The notes under the pieces were generated by a model, which worked only from the letters and a program-made list of their open reading frames with translations, searched no databases and was not told the DNA's origin. Shown here piece by piece: positions 1 to 10,366 of a DNA stretch of 64,000 nt (positions are counted from its first letter, which is position 1; each line of letters starts with the position of its first letter). The translations under genes and the position numbers were made by a program. Source of the stretch: Fistulifera solaris (lineage: Eukaryota; Bacillariophyta; Bacillariophyceae; Naviculales; Stauroneidaceae); assembly GCA_030295235.1 (NCBI GenBank), contig AP026162.1:2604001-2668000 (forward strand), read 5' to 3'.

Positions 1-1410
1 ACAGATAACAACAATTTACGAGGAGGCAAACGGCGACGAACACCCATTCCGGCTCCGTTGCGGCAACCGTGGCTCCTTTTCTGTTGTCTGCTAGCTACGT
101 CGACGACGTCGGCATTTACACGGTCTTCGACAACAATATCAACAACTACTACTATTCTACAATCATCGACCAGTTTATCCGAAATATCTCTGGAAGAACG
201 AATTCATCATCAACGAACGAACGATTTGCGTTATCTGTTTCCGACGACTCAAGATCAACGTTACAAAACCAAGAAACTTACCGCAAATACCGCCAAAGAA
301 GAGCCGCCTACACAGAAACCGATTCTGTCATCACGCCGTTCGACAGTTCCCGAAATACAATCGCAACAACGACGAAAGCGACGAACGACTGCTTCCACCA
401 TTACGAAACCCCATCGCACGCACACCTTGTACGTGCAATCCCCCAATGTCCCCGATTCCATGATTCAATTGACCGACACCATACATGCAACGACCCGCTG
501 CATTACACACGAACAAGAAGTGGAATTGGGATACAAAACGCAAGCCGCCGTGCGGCTCCAACGACAATACGACTATTTGTTGGAAAAACTCCAACGCGAA
601 CCCACGGACGAAGAATGGTGTGCGGCGGCGGGGAAAATCAACATGGCGGCGATTCGAGAAACCCTCGAAGAAGGCAAGGCCGCCAAGGAACAATTGGTGA
701 CATCGAATTTGCGGCTCGTGCAATCGGTCGTCAATACGTATTTACGCAATGGGTTATCGGCCCAATACAATGCGGGTGATTTGATGCAAGAAGGGATTGT
801 TGCGCTGATCCGAGCGGCGGAAAAATTTGAACCACAACGGGGATGGAAATTCAGTACGTACGCCATGTATTGGGTCCGATCGTCGGTCAAACACAATCAA
901 TTGCAACAAGCCGATCTTATATGGGTGCCCCAACGCATTCAAGAACAATACAAAAAATTAAAAACGAAAGAACAGGAATTGACGACTCAATTACAAAGAA
1001 AACCGACGCGAGAAGAATTGGCCGAAGTGATGCAGTGTTCGGTGGAACAATTGGAACATTGTATTGTTTCGGTGGAACGAACCACGATTTCCTTGGATGC
1101 ACCCTTACCCAATCGTAAACAACCCTGGAAAGACGGAGCATCCGTGGCGTTGCAAGAATTGGTGGACATTCCGGACGCCGGCTCGTTGCGACAAGAACTA
1201 TGGGATACCTTGCATCGTTATTTGGATCCGCATCAAGTCGAATTACTGTTGTTAAGATACTGTGTCACACCGACGCAGAGCATTGCCGACATTGCCCGAC
1301 AAGTCGATATGACACCCGACAAGGTACGGCGGACGCTGCACCAAAGTCTGAAAATTTTGCGGAATGCGGAAGAAATGAAATACTTTCAGCAAGCTTTTTT
1401 GCATTATTGA
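1..1410 (+). CDS. Plastid sigma-70 family RNA polymerase sigma factor, 5' end outside window
   Basis: A sigma factor for the bacterial-type plastid RNA polymerase. The frame is open to the left edge and has no ATG before the conserved part, so the start lies upstream of the window or in an upstream exon. A hydrophobic stretch (WLLFCCLLATSTTSAF) ending in an ASAFAP-like site suggests a bipartite signal for the complex plastid. A low-complexity Ser/Thr/basic linker follows. Counting residues from position 58, region 2 spans about 210-285 and includes the core contact DLMQEG and the melting segment FSTYAMYWVRSSV. Region 3 spans about 290-360. Region 4, the -35 binding helix-turn-helix, occupies the last 75 residues (SIADIARQVDMTPDKVRRTL). 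Family identity is firm. Plastid location is inferred from the pre-sequence. Confidence 0.88.
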   Translation, partial: TDNNNLRGGKRRRTPIPAPLRQPWLLFCCLLATSTTSAFTRSSTTISTTTTILQSSTSLSEISLEERIHHQRTNDLRYLFPTTQDQRYKTKKLTANTAKEEPPTQKPILSSRRSTVPEIQSQQRRKRRTTASTITKPHRTHTLYVQSPNVPDSMIQLTDTIHATTRCITHEQEVELGYKTQAAVRLQRQYDYLLEKLQREPTDEEWCAAAGKINMAAIRETLEEGKAAKEQLVTSNLRLVQSVVNTYLRNGLSAQYNAGDLMQEGIVALIRAAEKFEPQRGWKFSTYAMYWVRSSVKHNQLQQADLIWVPQRIQEQYKKLKTKEQELTTQLQRKPTREELAEVMQCSVEQLEHCIVSVERTTISLDAPLPNRKQPWKDGASVALQELVDIPDAGSLRQELWDTLHRYLDPHQVELLLLRYCVTPTQSIADIARQVDMTPDKVRRTLHQSLKILRNAEEMKYFQQAFLHY

Positions 1411-1534
1411 ACAAGCGTGTAAAAAACGATACCAAGTAATAGAAAAGCAATTACGAAATGTCAAGTAATGTACAGGAAAACGGAATAGGAAAGTTTCAAA
1501 CAAAGTTCTTTCAAAACAAAAGAATAAGTTCATT

Positions 1535-1937
1535 TCAGTAAGTTCTCAAGTAGCCCCATTCTCCGAATCCGCGTCGTCCAAGCGTCGTCGCTTCGGACTC
1601 GAACAGAACCCTGCTTCCGTTTTGATCGTACGATACAAGGTTCGGCAATAATTCACGAGCAACACCGGCGTCACACCAAACGGTAAAGTTGTTGTGAAAC
1701 ATTTGTTTCAATTGATCCGGATGCATTCATTTGTGACGATAATGGCAGCAGCCGACGAAGGCGTGTCGTCCTCGTCTTGCGGTTCATCCGTGGAAAACGC
1801 CAACGGAATTGAATGTGCAAGCAACATCGAATGATGCCAAAATGGGGCAAAAAGGCCCGCAAGGAAGACGAATTTCCGGCGCGGGCATTTTCGACGACGA
1901 TGCGAGCAAAACCATCGACTACTTCGAATGTCGTCAT
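1535..1937 (-). CDS. Possible hypothetical protein, frames interrupted
   Basis: I do not recognise this product. Three minus-strand reading frames look successively protein-like. The first starts at the ATG at 1937 (MTTFEVVDGFARIVVENARA). The second ends in TDEPQDEDDTPSSAAAIIV. The last runs from 1726 to 1535 (FTVWCDAGVARELLPNLVSY). Both frame steps go in the direction expected from one missing base, as in other genes here, but I see no homology to confirm the reading. A plus-strand gene cannot be excluded. The rest of 1411-2300 shows nothing else I can support. Confidence 0.25.
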
Positions 1938-2306
1938 TTGTTCGAGAATGATGAATGCACGAGAGGAGGAGGATTTTCGTTTTGTTATGTTTTTTTGCAA
2001 GGTTTTGGCATTGCGCCTTGTGATGGGCGAAGAATATGTGGAACGGCGTTATCAAAAAGCGCGCCATAACGCGGGTTAGCCCAATAATCTCTATGTATTT
2101 TTATGAACGGAATAGATACTTATTAAAAAAACAAGATACGGAGTATTGTACTCTCGTACTACGGAGTAAAAAACAGTCACCTGATTAAGACTGGAAGATC
2201 CGGAATCGTGAATGAAAACCACGATGTCGCAGTCACGAGTAACGTAAACGATGGAACCACACGCAAGCCGACCCTTTAACTCTAGAAAAGGATTCCTTGG
2301 CCGGCT

Positions 2307-2424
2307 ACTTTCCCCAATGGTGAAACAGCTTTCTCATTACTTTCCCCAATTGGGGAAAGTGCGAGAGTGCACTTTCCCCAATTTGCACTTTCCCAATGCA
2401 ACTTTCCCCAGTTGGGGAAAGTGT
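2307..2424. repeat. Cluster of ACTTTCCCC / GGGGAAAGT palindromic units
   Basis: Several copies of ACTTTCCCCAA occur on both strands. Some are joined head-to-head as near-perfect 20-22 bp palindromes built on CTTTCCCCAATTGGGG. There is no coding content. The same core occurs in a second cluster 0.4 kb downstream and inside the foldback element at 3803-5381. Confidence 0.8.
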
Positions 2425-2836
2425 CGCGACTTTTACGCAATCGCCAAAATAATTCTTCGGGCTTTGGGGCGACTGTTCACCCATCTCAGAGAACATGACA
2501 ATTGTTATCATTGCAGATACCTTCAACAACAATGTTGATTTTCAAGTATGATGAGGTTTCGGGTAGAGGAACCAGCCACGGAAGCGACGGCAACCGAAGA
2601 CGCACCGTTGAGCGGTGTGAAGCGCAACCTTGCCAAATCAAGTGAAGCAAGCCAGGGCAGGGAATGGCGGCATGGACGAGAAGAAGAAGCCAGCTGATGA
2701 AAAGACCACAAGGTTAAGGCATATTATTACTTTGATGTTATCTATGTAAACGGTAGTTGTTGTTTATTATTATTCATTCCTTTCCTCCGGCACTTAAAGG
2801 CGACGTTGTTTGCGTAAACGTTGAAGCACGCTACGA

Positions 2837-2970
2837 CCTTTCCCCAATTCTCACTTTCCCCAATTGCACTTTCCCCAATTGGGTAAAGTGTGTGACACTT
2901 TCCCCAACTAGCGAGACACTTTCCCCAGTGCAACTTTCCCCAATTGGGGAAAGTGCGAGACACTTTCCCC
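2837..2970. repeat. Second cluster of ACTTTCCCC palindromic units
   Basis: About seven ACTTTCCCC cores are packed into 130 bp, with spacers such as GCGAGAC and TGTGAC, and two are joined into palindromes with GGGGAAAGT or GGGTAAAGT. The 2425-2836 interval between the clusters has only weak open frames that I do not support as genes. Confidence 0.8.
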
Positions 2971-3279
2971 CGATTGGCGCAAGCCGTGCTTATCATCATC
3001 AAACCTGTTTTGGGTGAGGATTTTTCAAATCGCTGATAAGGAGCACGGTCGGCGTTTCATGATGACGAAATCGCCAATGCCGAATTCAGCCAAACAGGAC
3101 TGATTTAGTCACGGTTCCGGATCTTCCTGACCCTCTTCAACTATGATGTCCAGCATGTTTGCTGATGCTTCGGCCTTGAATCAGGACACTGAAACTGGAA
3201 TACGAAAAAGGTAATCGACATGACTGGTATCTTTGAAACTGAAGAGAAGCCCGGCGAGAGAGGGAGATTTTGTTTGGCC

Positions 3280-3728
3280 CGGCAAAGAATGAAGCTTCGA
3301 GAAACATGGTTTCATTGCTAGTAAGAACTCTAGCAGTATCCCTGTCACCAATGTCATGGCGGTAGCCTAATTAAATATGGAAAACATGTTGGTGACGCTC
3401 GATGTATCCCAATCGCCAATGTTTTGATAAAAGTCAGACGTACCAAAAACCAAGAAACTCATATCTGTGACGGCCGACGTATCCCAGTCACTGATACCTT
3501 CGTTAAAGTCGGTCATGTCAAAGAGGTCTCTGAAATCGTTAACTCGTGAAACATCCCAGAAGTTGGATGGAGGCCCGGCGGGTGCTAGTGCAGTATGAGT
3601 TCATCAACAGCGTCCTTGGGATTGGTTCGGTTGGTGAAGACTTTTCCACAGGAATCATGACGAACAAAACGCCGAAGAAATTGATCGTTTCGTGTTAGGA
3701 AAGAGAATGGGGATGACGAAGCTTTCAT
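3280..3728 (-). pseudogene. Decayed DUF285 (BspA-like) repeat gene
   Basis: This is a paralogue of the DUF285 gene at 23112-23827. From the ATG at 3728 the N-terminus reads MKASSSPFSFLTRNDQFLRR. The conserved block FWDVSRVNDFRDLFDMTDFN and two repeat units of the W-D-T-S-A-V-T-x-M type follow in another frame. Homology to the intact paralogue can be followed to about 3280 but is broken by at least one frameshift and an early stop in the third repeat. Its upstream region carries the foldback element. The first 45 codons keep the frame that the paralogue at 23112 has lost, which helps in reading that gene. The sequence from 3011 to 3279 holds no clear feature. Confidence 0.8.
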
Positions 3729-4200
3729 TCTAAGGCGTCTGGTTTGATTTTGTGCGATGATGTTTGTTTGTGAAGATTTTCTGCGAATAAGATACAAGTA
3801 CTGGGCACGGCGTTAAAAATTCCCCCGCCTTGCTGTCACTCCTTGTCGGGAAGACCTTTTCGATTAGGGTTTTTCATTTCCGTTGCACAGTCTCTCACCG
3901 TGCGGAATTTTGTAGCGGCTGTGTTACTACGTAAAAAAGACCTCGTGACTTCGTCTCCAAAGGGGTTTAACTTAATAAGTCTATATAACTTGGTAAGGCG
4001 TTTCTTATTAAGTGCAATATTTGTCCTGTACTACGTAGCTTTTACTGTGTTATCGTGGCACATCTCGCTCTATAGTCTCTCCAGTTGCTGTTTCAACGGC
4101 TCGCCAACAGATTGCATGTGGCACTCGCCAATACCGGTCTTTCCAAATCTACGATTGAAGGCCCGATAATGCAAACTACGTTTAGCTCAAGAATGTGCGA

Positions 4201-4308
4201 CTTCCCCACTGTTCCCCATCTTTCCCCGCCCTTCCCCAACTTTCCCCGCCGTTCCCCCAACTTTCCCCGCCATTCCCCAACTTTCCCCGCCATTCCCCGT
4301 ACTTCCCC
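4201..4308. repeat. TTCCCC-rich tandem array, left
   Basis: A degenerate tandem array of 10-20 bp units with the core CTTTCCCCGCC or CTTTCCCCAAC lies inside the foldback element, just internal to its left arm. Confidence 0.8.
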
Positions 4309-4850
4309 AGATTTCTTGCATTAGCTGAAAATTTCCTGAAATATATCCACCGGCCGTGTCTGAATCAGATAGGAGCCCCTCTGTTCGCATGATTCACATG
4401 TTTGACCTGGCAGCGGTTCGGTGTTCAGTGGATTTCATCCATTGTCCATTGGGTCAGTTGTGTTTCTCTAACTTGTATTAGGGATTCGGTTCTCTTGTAG
4501 GGATAGGACGTAAGCATAGTAAATTCTAGAGCCATTTTTTTATCCGTGAATTACCGGTCACGAATTGGCGATTGGGGTCTGTTTTACCTTGAAAATGACA
4601 AGTAAACTAGTGCTGTTCCGATAGCGGAAGACTGACTCGAGTAAGTGCCCAGCTCGTCCGCCCACGGATAGTCCTTACCCTAGCGGAGCTCCAAAGCTGA
4701 TTCTAAAGTACCAGCTATGCCCTATGGTCGCGATGTACAGGTACCAATACTACGTAGTCTGTATCTTTTCAATTTGTTCAAATTTGAGACTTGGAAAAGA
4801 TCTCTTTATTCACATAGGACAAGGTAAAAACGACCTGACATACCTTTTAT

Positions 4851-4972
4851 ACTTCCCCGGAAATCCCCTATAATCCCCGAGATTCTCGGGGATTCTCGGG
4901 GATTCCCGGGGATTCCCCTAACTTTCCCCAACTTTCCCCACCATTCCCCAACTTTCCCCATCTTTCCCCGGA
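4851..4972. repeat. TTCCCC-rich tandem array, right
   Basis: This is the counterpart of the left array, in the same (not inverted) orientation. It is preceded by a short GATTCTCGGG tandem stretch. The unit resembles the palindromic clusters at 2.3 and 2.8 kb. Confidence 0.8.
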
Positions 4973-5384
4973 ATTCTGAGGTTGAGCTAAACGTAATTTA
5001 CACCGAGGTAAATTCACTTAAACATAGATTTTTGCGATGCGACAGGCAAAAAAGCGTTTTGGTAACGAGTGCCACATGCAATCCGTTGGCGAGCCGTTGA
5101 AACACCAGCTGGAGAGACTATAGAGCGAGATGTGCCACGATGCTACAGTAAAAGCTACAGGACAAATATTGAATATAATAGGAAACGCCTTACTAAGTTA
5201 TATAGACTTATTAAGTAGAACCACTTTGGTTACGAAGTGCGAGGTCTTTTTACGTAGTAACACAGCCGCTACAAAATTCCGCACGGTGAGAGACTGTGCG
5301 ACAGAAAAGAAAAACCCTAATCGAAAAGGTCTTTCCCGACAAGGAGTGACAGCAAGGCGGGGAATTTTTAACGCCGTGCCCTGA

Positions 5385-5880
5385 TGTACGAAATCGAGGC
5401 CTCATTTTTTGGCGGCGGGCTGTGAGCCGTCAGACGTGGCAGCACGCTGACTTCACATGTTACAAGTTACAAGACAGTGAAATGTTTCCTGTGAATCGAT
5501 TTACCTTTTACCACGACTGATGTCATGTTCTGCCCGCAAGTCGCAATCTATTTATCTACTCCGTATTTATAATAGCGCGCTGTGTCCGTGTGTGTGTCAC
5601 GTAACGTAACGCTGGTCCCGGGTGTCCGAATCACGGGTGTGACGCTATCCCTGGGGATCGAGCCCCCCGCTTGCGGGAAGGGCGAGAACGAAAAAAGCCC
5701 CCTGCAGGCCGTAGGGGCTAGACGCCGAAGGCGGCTAGTAGTAATAATTCAGAAAGATCCCTGATGTCTTTTTCACGTAAAAAAGTAGAGTGCTGGCAAT
5801 GGTATCCTCCGAAATTGGAGAAAAATTTCACTACATCATGCCCCATAGTCAAACCATCCATTTTTGTTTTCGCACTTCGC
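5385..5880. repeat. Intergenic half of an inverted segmental duplication
   Basis: Blocks 5390-5510 and about 5740-5870 match the reverse complement of about 22720-23040, the intergenic region between the second cysteine-rich/DUF285 gene pair. They are interrupted here by a dispersed repeat (5564-5749). This shows that the two gene pairs descend from one duplicated, inverted segment. The short open frames in this stretch are not supported as genes. Confidence 0.8.
5564..5749 (-). repeat. Dispersed ~180-bp repeat, copy 1
   Basis: It matches 41850-42021 in inverted orientation, from TATTTATAATAGCGCGCTG to GCGGCTAGTA. It contains a short TG microsatellite and a GC-rich middle. On the minus strand GGCTCGATCCC resembles a pol III B box. 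It is absent from the paralogous intergenic region near 22.9 kb, so it inserted after the duplication. It could be a short SINE-like element; that is inference. Confidence 0.7.
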
Positions 5881-6127
5881 ACTTTACACTGTTGCACTTT
5901 GCACGAAGGACATTCCATACACAGCGCTCTTTGGACAAAAGCAGCACCCGCAACCGCTGCGAAACGGCGTCAATATTCTTTTATCGTAGATGCTACGTAG
6001 ATTCTGTACAAGAGACAAAAAATGTGAGATGAGTAAACATAAGAAATAACGACGACGAAGAACAGGATCGAGACTCGAGAATCATCCAGATCGCAACAAT
6101 ATCCGTTCAAGGCTCATTCTGTAAACT

Positions 6128-6506
6128 ATGAGATCTTTCATTTACCTTATCACGCGATTCTTCATCTTTTTGGCATGCAGCCGCTGCACTGCGCAGGCCT
6201 TGTTGTTCGGCCTTTGTGCGAATCGAGATTGCTCTGCCGAATGCACCACCTTTGGTCAATCTTGTGGAACCCAAGGAGGCCTGTGTTTCCCCCGATCGCA
6301 AGATAAGGACTGTCTGGTCTGCGCATTGGATGATTTCATCTCTTTCGAGTGTCGCACCGATTTCATTTGCTCGTCACGGTAAGTGGTTGCCGTCTTCCAA
6401 TGTGCGACCTGATATACGTCCCACCACTTGTTTCTTTAGAAAAGTATGCGTGTTGCCTTATCCGGATACTCCGGAAGGATCGGGAAGCTGCTATACGAAA
6501 GCATAA
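6128..6506 (+). CDS. Small secreted cysteine-rich protein, subfamily A
   Basis: A two-exon gene: exon 1 is 6128-6378, the intron 6379-6439 (GTAAGT...TTTCTTTAG, 61 nt, phase 2) and exon 2 6440-6506. The signal peptide (MRSFIYLITRFFIFLACSRCTAQA) is followed by a mature chain of about 80 residues with 11 cysteines spaced C-x4-C-x3-C-x6-C-x6-C-x8-C-x2-C-x9-C-x5-C-x5-C-x13-C. The intron falls between the ninth and tenth cysteines, and exon 2 gives KVCVLPYPDTPEGSGSCYTKA. Reading through the intron gives a stop at once, so splicing is needed. It is related to the genes at 13377, 14718 and 22202. The protein is probably extracellular or on the wall, disulfide-bonded, with unknown function. It was probably divergent from the DUF285 gene to its left. 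Confidence 0.8.
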
Positions 6507-7351
6507 TAGGAATTGCAATGGAGTGAGGGAAGATGACGCAATATTATGATGTTTTGCACAACTCATGATAACACGACTTTTCCATGATACTCGTAAAATA
6601 ATTGTTTGTAACCTTATAGGAACCATTCTTGGTGAAACAGTCGATTGGAATTCATACTATAGCGCCGAAGATAATTTGTGAACGGCGACCCGCTGATACG
6701 AATGATGGAGGTTGCCGTAAGAGAATAACTTATGCTATATTTGTTGATTGCTCGTACCAAATGATAGAACAAGTAGCGAATGAACGAGTCAGCAAATGCG
6801 TACCAGGTATAGGATCGAAGATAAACGAGCGTCTGTTAAGTACGTTCATGCATTAATTAATTTCGATTTACGAAGTAGATTTGTCCGCACTCTTTTCAAA
6901 TTGAGTCGCATTGCTTGGGGAGGATCCTGCGCCGAACGTTGGCACGAATGACCGTTTTATGAGACGCAGCCGCTTTTATTGTCGATAATAGATACTCGAT
7001 CTGTATTACAGGTACGTTAATAATAAGCAATGAATGAATCGCTATTGACTCATAAATTGAGTCCCGAGACTGACACACGTCAGGTGACAGTCAGACCGCG
7101 TACGTACGTTGTTCAACGTGGAGGCGACGAACCGATGATGATTTTTGTTTTTGATTTTGCAACAATCAAACAACTCACTCACATCGATCCCCATTATATT
7201 ATATATATTGTTATCGGATTGTTACGACCCAAGTGTCAACAATCGCTTCTTCTTTACCTTTTCCTCGTTTTGCGACACGCTAACGAAGTTTTTCCAGAAA
7301 ACAGCAATATACTTACCGACTGTAATTCCTTCCTCTTCGATCTGTTTCCTC
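6507..7351. other. Intergenic, nothing recognised
   Basis: Short open frames only, with no recognisable domain, repeat or RNA gene. The Alb3 reading frame is open upstream to 7145, but the sequence before 7352 looks untranslated. Confidence 0.5.
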
Positions 7352-8670
7352 ATGAAAGTAGTAACGGCTTTTCTGTTTATCTCCGGCGTGCAAGCCTTTA
7401 CACCGCCGTTGCATCGTGTGAGTCATCCGACTACAACCACAGCGCGCTCCTTTGCCCCTTTGGACGCTTTCTCGGATTTACCGCAACAGATTAGCTCGAT
7501 GCAAGATGCCTTCGTGTCGTCCTCCACATTCTTGGCGGATGCTGCTGCCGAAGCCGCCACCGAAGTCGCCAAAAACGACAATGGCTGGTTCGGTTTCTTG
7601 ACGGGCCCCATTATGTTCTTACTGCAACTCATTCATGCCGGACTCGTTGCTGTAGGAGTCAGTTCGAATGCTTGGGGTGTCAGTATTATTGCCATTACCC
7701 TTCTAATTAAAGCCGTGACGTTTCCTTTGACGAAAACACAACTGGAAAGTACCAACAAGATGCAAGCGATGCAACCCGCCATTAAAGAATTGCAAGCGAA
7801 ATATCAATCCAATCCGGAAGTTATGAATCAAAAAATTGCCGAATTCTATCAATCCAACGACATTAATCCACTCGCAGGGTGTTTGCCGAGTTTGGCGCAA
7901 ATTCCCATCTTCATTGGTCTGTATCGAGCCGTCTTGGATTTGGCACAAGAAAATAAGCTCAATGAACCCTTTTGTGGTTGCCCAATTTGGAAGGTCCGAC
8001 GTATGGTGCGGATCCGACGTCCGGATCGGATTGGCTCTTCAAGGGATGGTGCGTCTGAAAAACGAAACAATTGCAGTATGTTTGGGTATGTGATAATGCT
8101 CACTTGTATTTTACTTTCAACAGGACCAACGGAGTTCCATCGCTGGGTTGGGATGATACCATTTCCTTTTGATTCTACCGGTATTGTTGGTGGTTTCGCA
8201 ATTTGTCAGTATGGAACTGATGCAACCCAAAACGACGGACTCGGCCCAACAACAGAGCAATGCCATCCTCAAAGCCTTGCCCCTCATGATTGGTTGGTTC
8301 AGTTTGAATGTGCCGGCCGCTTTGTGTGTGTATTGGTTTGTCAACAATGTCATTACGACCGGTCTTTCCTTATTCATTCGGAGTACGATGCCACCCCCGG
8401 CGGCCATGGAATTGAATACAGGCAGTAGTAGTACTACAAGTAAAGCCGCCATCTTTACGCCTCCGCGGGAAAAAACCGAGTGGATTTGGGACGCCCACGG
8501 AAAGCAGCAGCAGTGGCATCAAGACTTTGACCAAACAAGCCATTGTTGATGCGGAAGTCGTAGAAAAGAGTAGCAGTGACGACGACGAGGATAGTAGTAG
8601 CGAAGCTGCCACGGAAGAACCCAACAGTAACAGCACTAACAAGAAACGTGGCAAGAAGAAAAAGAATTAA
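7352..8670 (+). CDS. ALB3: Plastid Alb3/YidC/Oxa1 membrane protein insertase
   Basis: It inserts light-harvesting and other proteins into the thylakoid membrane. The ATG at 7352 gives a signal peptide (MKVVTAFLFISGVQAFTP) with an ASAFAP-like site for complex-plastid import, so the longer upstream frame is not needed. The YidC core follows: a first segment WGVSIIAITLLIKAVTFPLT, then MQPAIKELQAKYQ, then NPLAGCLPSLAQIPIFIGLY. After the intron (8049-8123, 75 nt) come FVSMELMQP and LMIGWFSLNVPAALCVYWF. A Ser/acidic/Lys-rich tail ends at 8670. The frame changes at three homopolymers: T4 at 7970 and T4 at 8167, each fitting T5, and A6 at 8470, fitting A5. All three restore family-like sequence, so I read this as an intact gene with base-call errors. 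Confidence 0.88.
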
Positions 8671-8842
8671 ACACCCAGCAAATCATCACTGACCCACATT
8701 GCTCGCAATCCATTACTCCAATTACAATCCCCGGCGGTGCAACGTAGGTAAAATACTCATTATTAAAGCGGAATGATAATACATCACAAAGAGTGAGTGG
8801 TCTTATAGCCTAGAATGAAATTTACAACTCGTCCTTCTTCAA

Positions 8843-9231
8843 CTACTTTTTCGTATTCTTCTTCTGTTTTCGTTCGTCATAATCATCGGGTTTCGGCATG
8901 GGATTTTGTTCCAAATGGACATTCCACGATGAACTACTCGTTGAGGTCATTCGACTGACATTAAATTGTTGCAATTGATCCAATCCTTTGATGGCAATCG
9001 AAATTTGTTGCTCAATTTTGTGCGGATCTTGTTCGTTTTGATAAAAGCGAAAATCCTCCCGAATCGCTTGATGTATTGAATCGCGTTTGCGGGATGGAAA
9101 TCTGGATAAGTGTGAGCGAAGAAAGGAGGAGGAGAAGAAGAAAGAACAATCCTACGAACGTACGTTTGACACGAACGCAACAATTTGCGATACAAATGCA
9201 ATAAAGATTGTTGTGTCGATGTGGCGGACAT
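8843..9231 (-). CDS. LYR-motif (Complex1_LYR) mitochondrial protein
   Basis: Exon 1 is 9164-9231, the intron 9102-9163 (GTACGT...TTATCCAG, 62 nt) and exon 2 8843-9101. The protein is about 108 residues. The N-terminus carries the LYR tripeptide in LLHLYRKLLRSCQTFPSRKR, followed by a conserved Phe (DFRFYQNEQDPHKIEQQ) and AIKGLDQLQQFN. LYR proteins are acyl-ACP-binding adaptors for Fe-S cluster and respiratory complex assembly in the matrix. The subtype cannot be fixed from sequence alone. The gene is tail-to-tail with Alb3, with about 170 bp between them. The Lys-rich C-terminus (KQKKNTKK) is unusual for the family. Confidence 0.8.
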
Positions 9232-9362
9232 TCTATCGTGCTAACAAATGAATTGGTGGTTGATGGAATGAATAAAGTGAAGAACGTTGTTGAGACGAAA
9301 TTGAAAACGCTTAAATATATATAACACACATTAAAACATCGTTTCATGAGATTAGCGAAAGA

Positions 9363-10260
9363 ATGAATGGGACGATGACAAAACGCAATCGCGCAGGTCT
9401 ACCTATCCAAGCACTTCCCCAGAAGTGTGACGGATGCAACAAACCCTTCTCGGTAGAACACGCTCAAACATGCAAACACGGCGGTCTTGTCATCCTTCGA
9501 CATGACGATGTCAAAAACGAATTCATGTCTCTTTGTGCGCAGGCGTACGGCCCAAAAGCAGTACGCAACGAACCGACAATCCACACTTACAGCACTGACA
9601 ATTGGAATGCACAAAAGAACAAGAACTTCGCGGTGACATTTCTACTTACGGTTTCTGGAGCGATCGGAAAACAACCATCTTTGACGTCCGCGTTACCGAC
9701 ACTGACGCCCCTTCGCACAAGAATCGCGAGCCAATGAACGTTCTTGCTTCCCAAGAACTCGAGAAACGAAGACTTTACGGTAAGCCCTGTATGGACCGCC
9801 GCCGTGATTTCACGCCTCTTGTTTTTTCTGTCGACGGGCTCATGGGTAAACAAGCTGTTGCGGCCTCACGCCAGCTTGCAAGAAAGCTGCAAAAGAAATG
9901 GAAGAGACCGTACTCAGAAATTTGTGGGTTTATCCGATCTCGTTTGAGTCTCTCGTTGGTTCGATCGGTGAGCATGCTATTGCGAAATCCGAGAGATGGC
10001 GCGCCACAGCGCAATCCTCCGCACTGGGAAACCGGCGCAGGTTTGTCGCTTTACTACTAACTGTGGTACAGTGATTCAGAAATTGGAGTTTCTGAAAGAA
10101 AGAAAAAACAATATTTGTGCCAAAAGAGAAAAACCAGTGGAAAATTCAGTCAAATGTCGAAAAAGCATCCGCATTTCAGGAAAATTAGGAATAAATATTT
10201 AGGATTTTATTATACAACTTAAAAATCAAAAAGGAGTGCGCGTTCGTTGCGCCTAAGGTT
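9363..10260 (+). mobile_element. 3' remnant of a LINE-like non-LTR retrotransposon
   Basis: Only the part downstream of a reverse transcriptase is present. There is a zinc-binding block (CDGCNKPFSVEHAQTCKHGG, then HDDVKNEF). A restriction-like endonuclease-type segment follows (RGDISTYGFWSDRKTTIFDV, RVTDTDAPSH, FTPLVFSVDGLMG). The frame shifts near 9613 at an A4 run that fits A5. No reverse transcriptase lies upstream, so the copy is 5'-truncated, as LINE insertions usually are. The AT-rich 3' tail includes a 24-nt string starting AAATTAGGAATAAAT (10182-10205) that recurs exactly at 31456-31479, probably the family's 3' end. Confidence 0.65.
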
Positions 10261-10366
10261 GGTGATAAGGCAGTGACGTCATTCATCGTTCCTGGCTAGA
10301 GGGATCAAAGAAAACCAATGAAGTTGGGCCTTCCCAGTCCCATCGAACCATTTCGGCACTTTTTTC

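Larger units (their letters stand above)
3803..5381. mobile_element. Non-autonomous foldback-type element with long terminal inverted repeats
   Basis: The element begins GGGCACGGCG and ends CGCCGTGCCC. The inverted arms (about 3803-4132 and 5075-5381) are similar over roughly 310-330 bp with scattered differences. A further short inverted match (CTACGTTTAGCTCAA) lies near 4175 and 4990. There is no transposase. The interior holds two arrays of TTCCCC units. I see no convincing target duplication, although GTAC lies close to both ends. The paralogous locus at 22.6-23.1 kb lacks the element, which shows that it inserted into the promoter region of the 3280-3728 gene. The superfamily cannot be assigned. 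Confidence 0.85.

Noticed and set aside
7145-7351. 69-codon N-terminal extension of Alb3
   Set aside because: It would bury the signal peptide with its ASAFAP-like site that starts at 7352.
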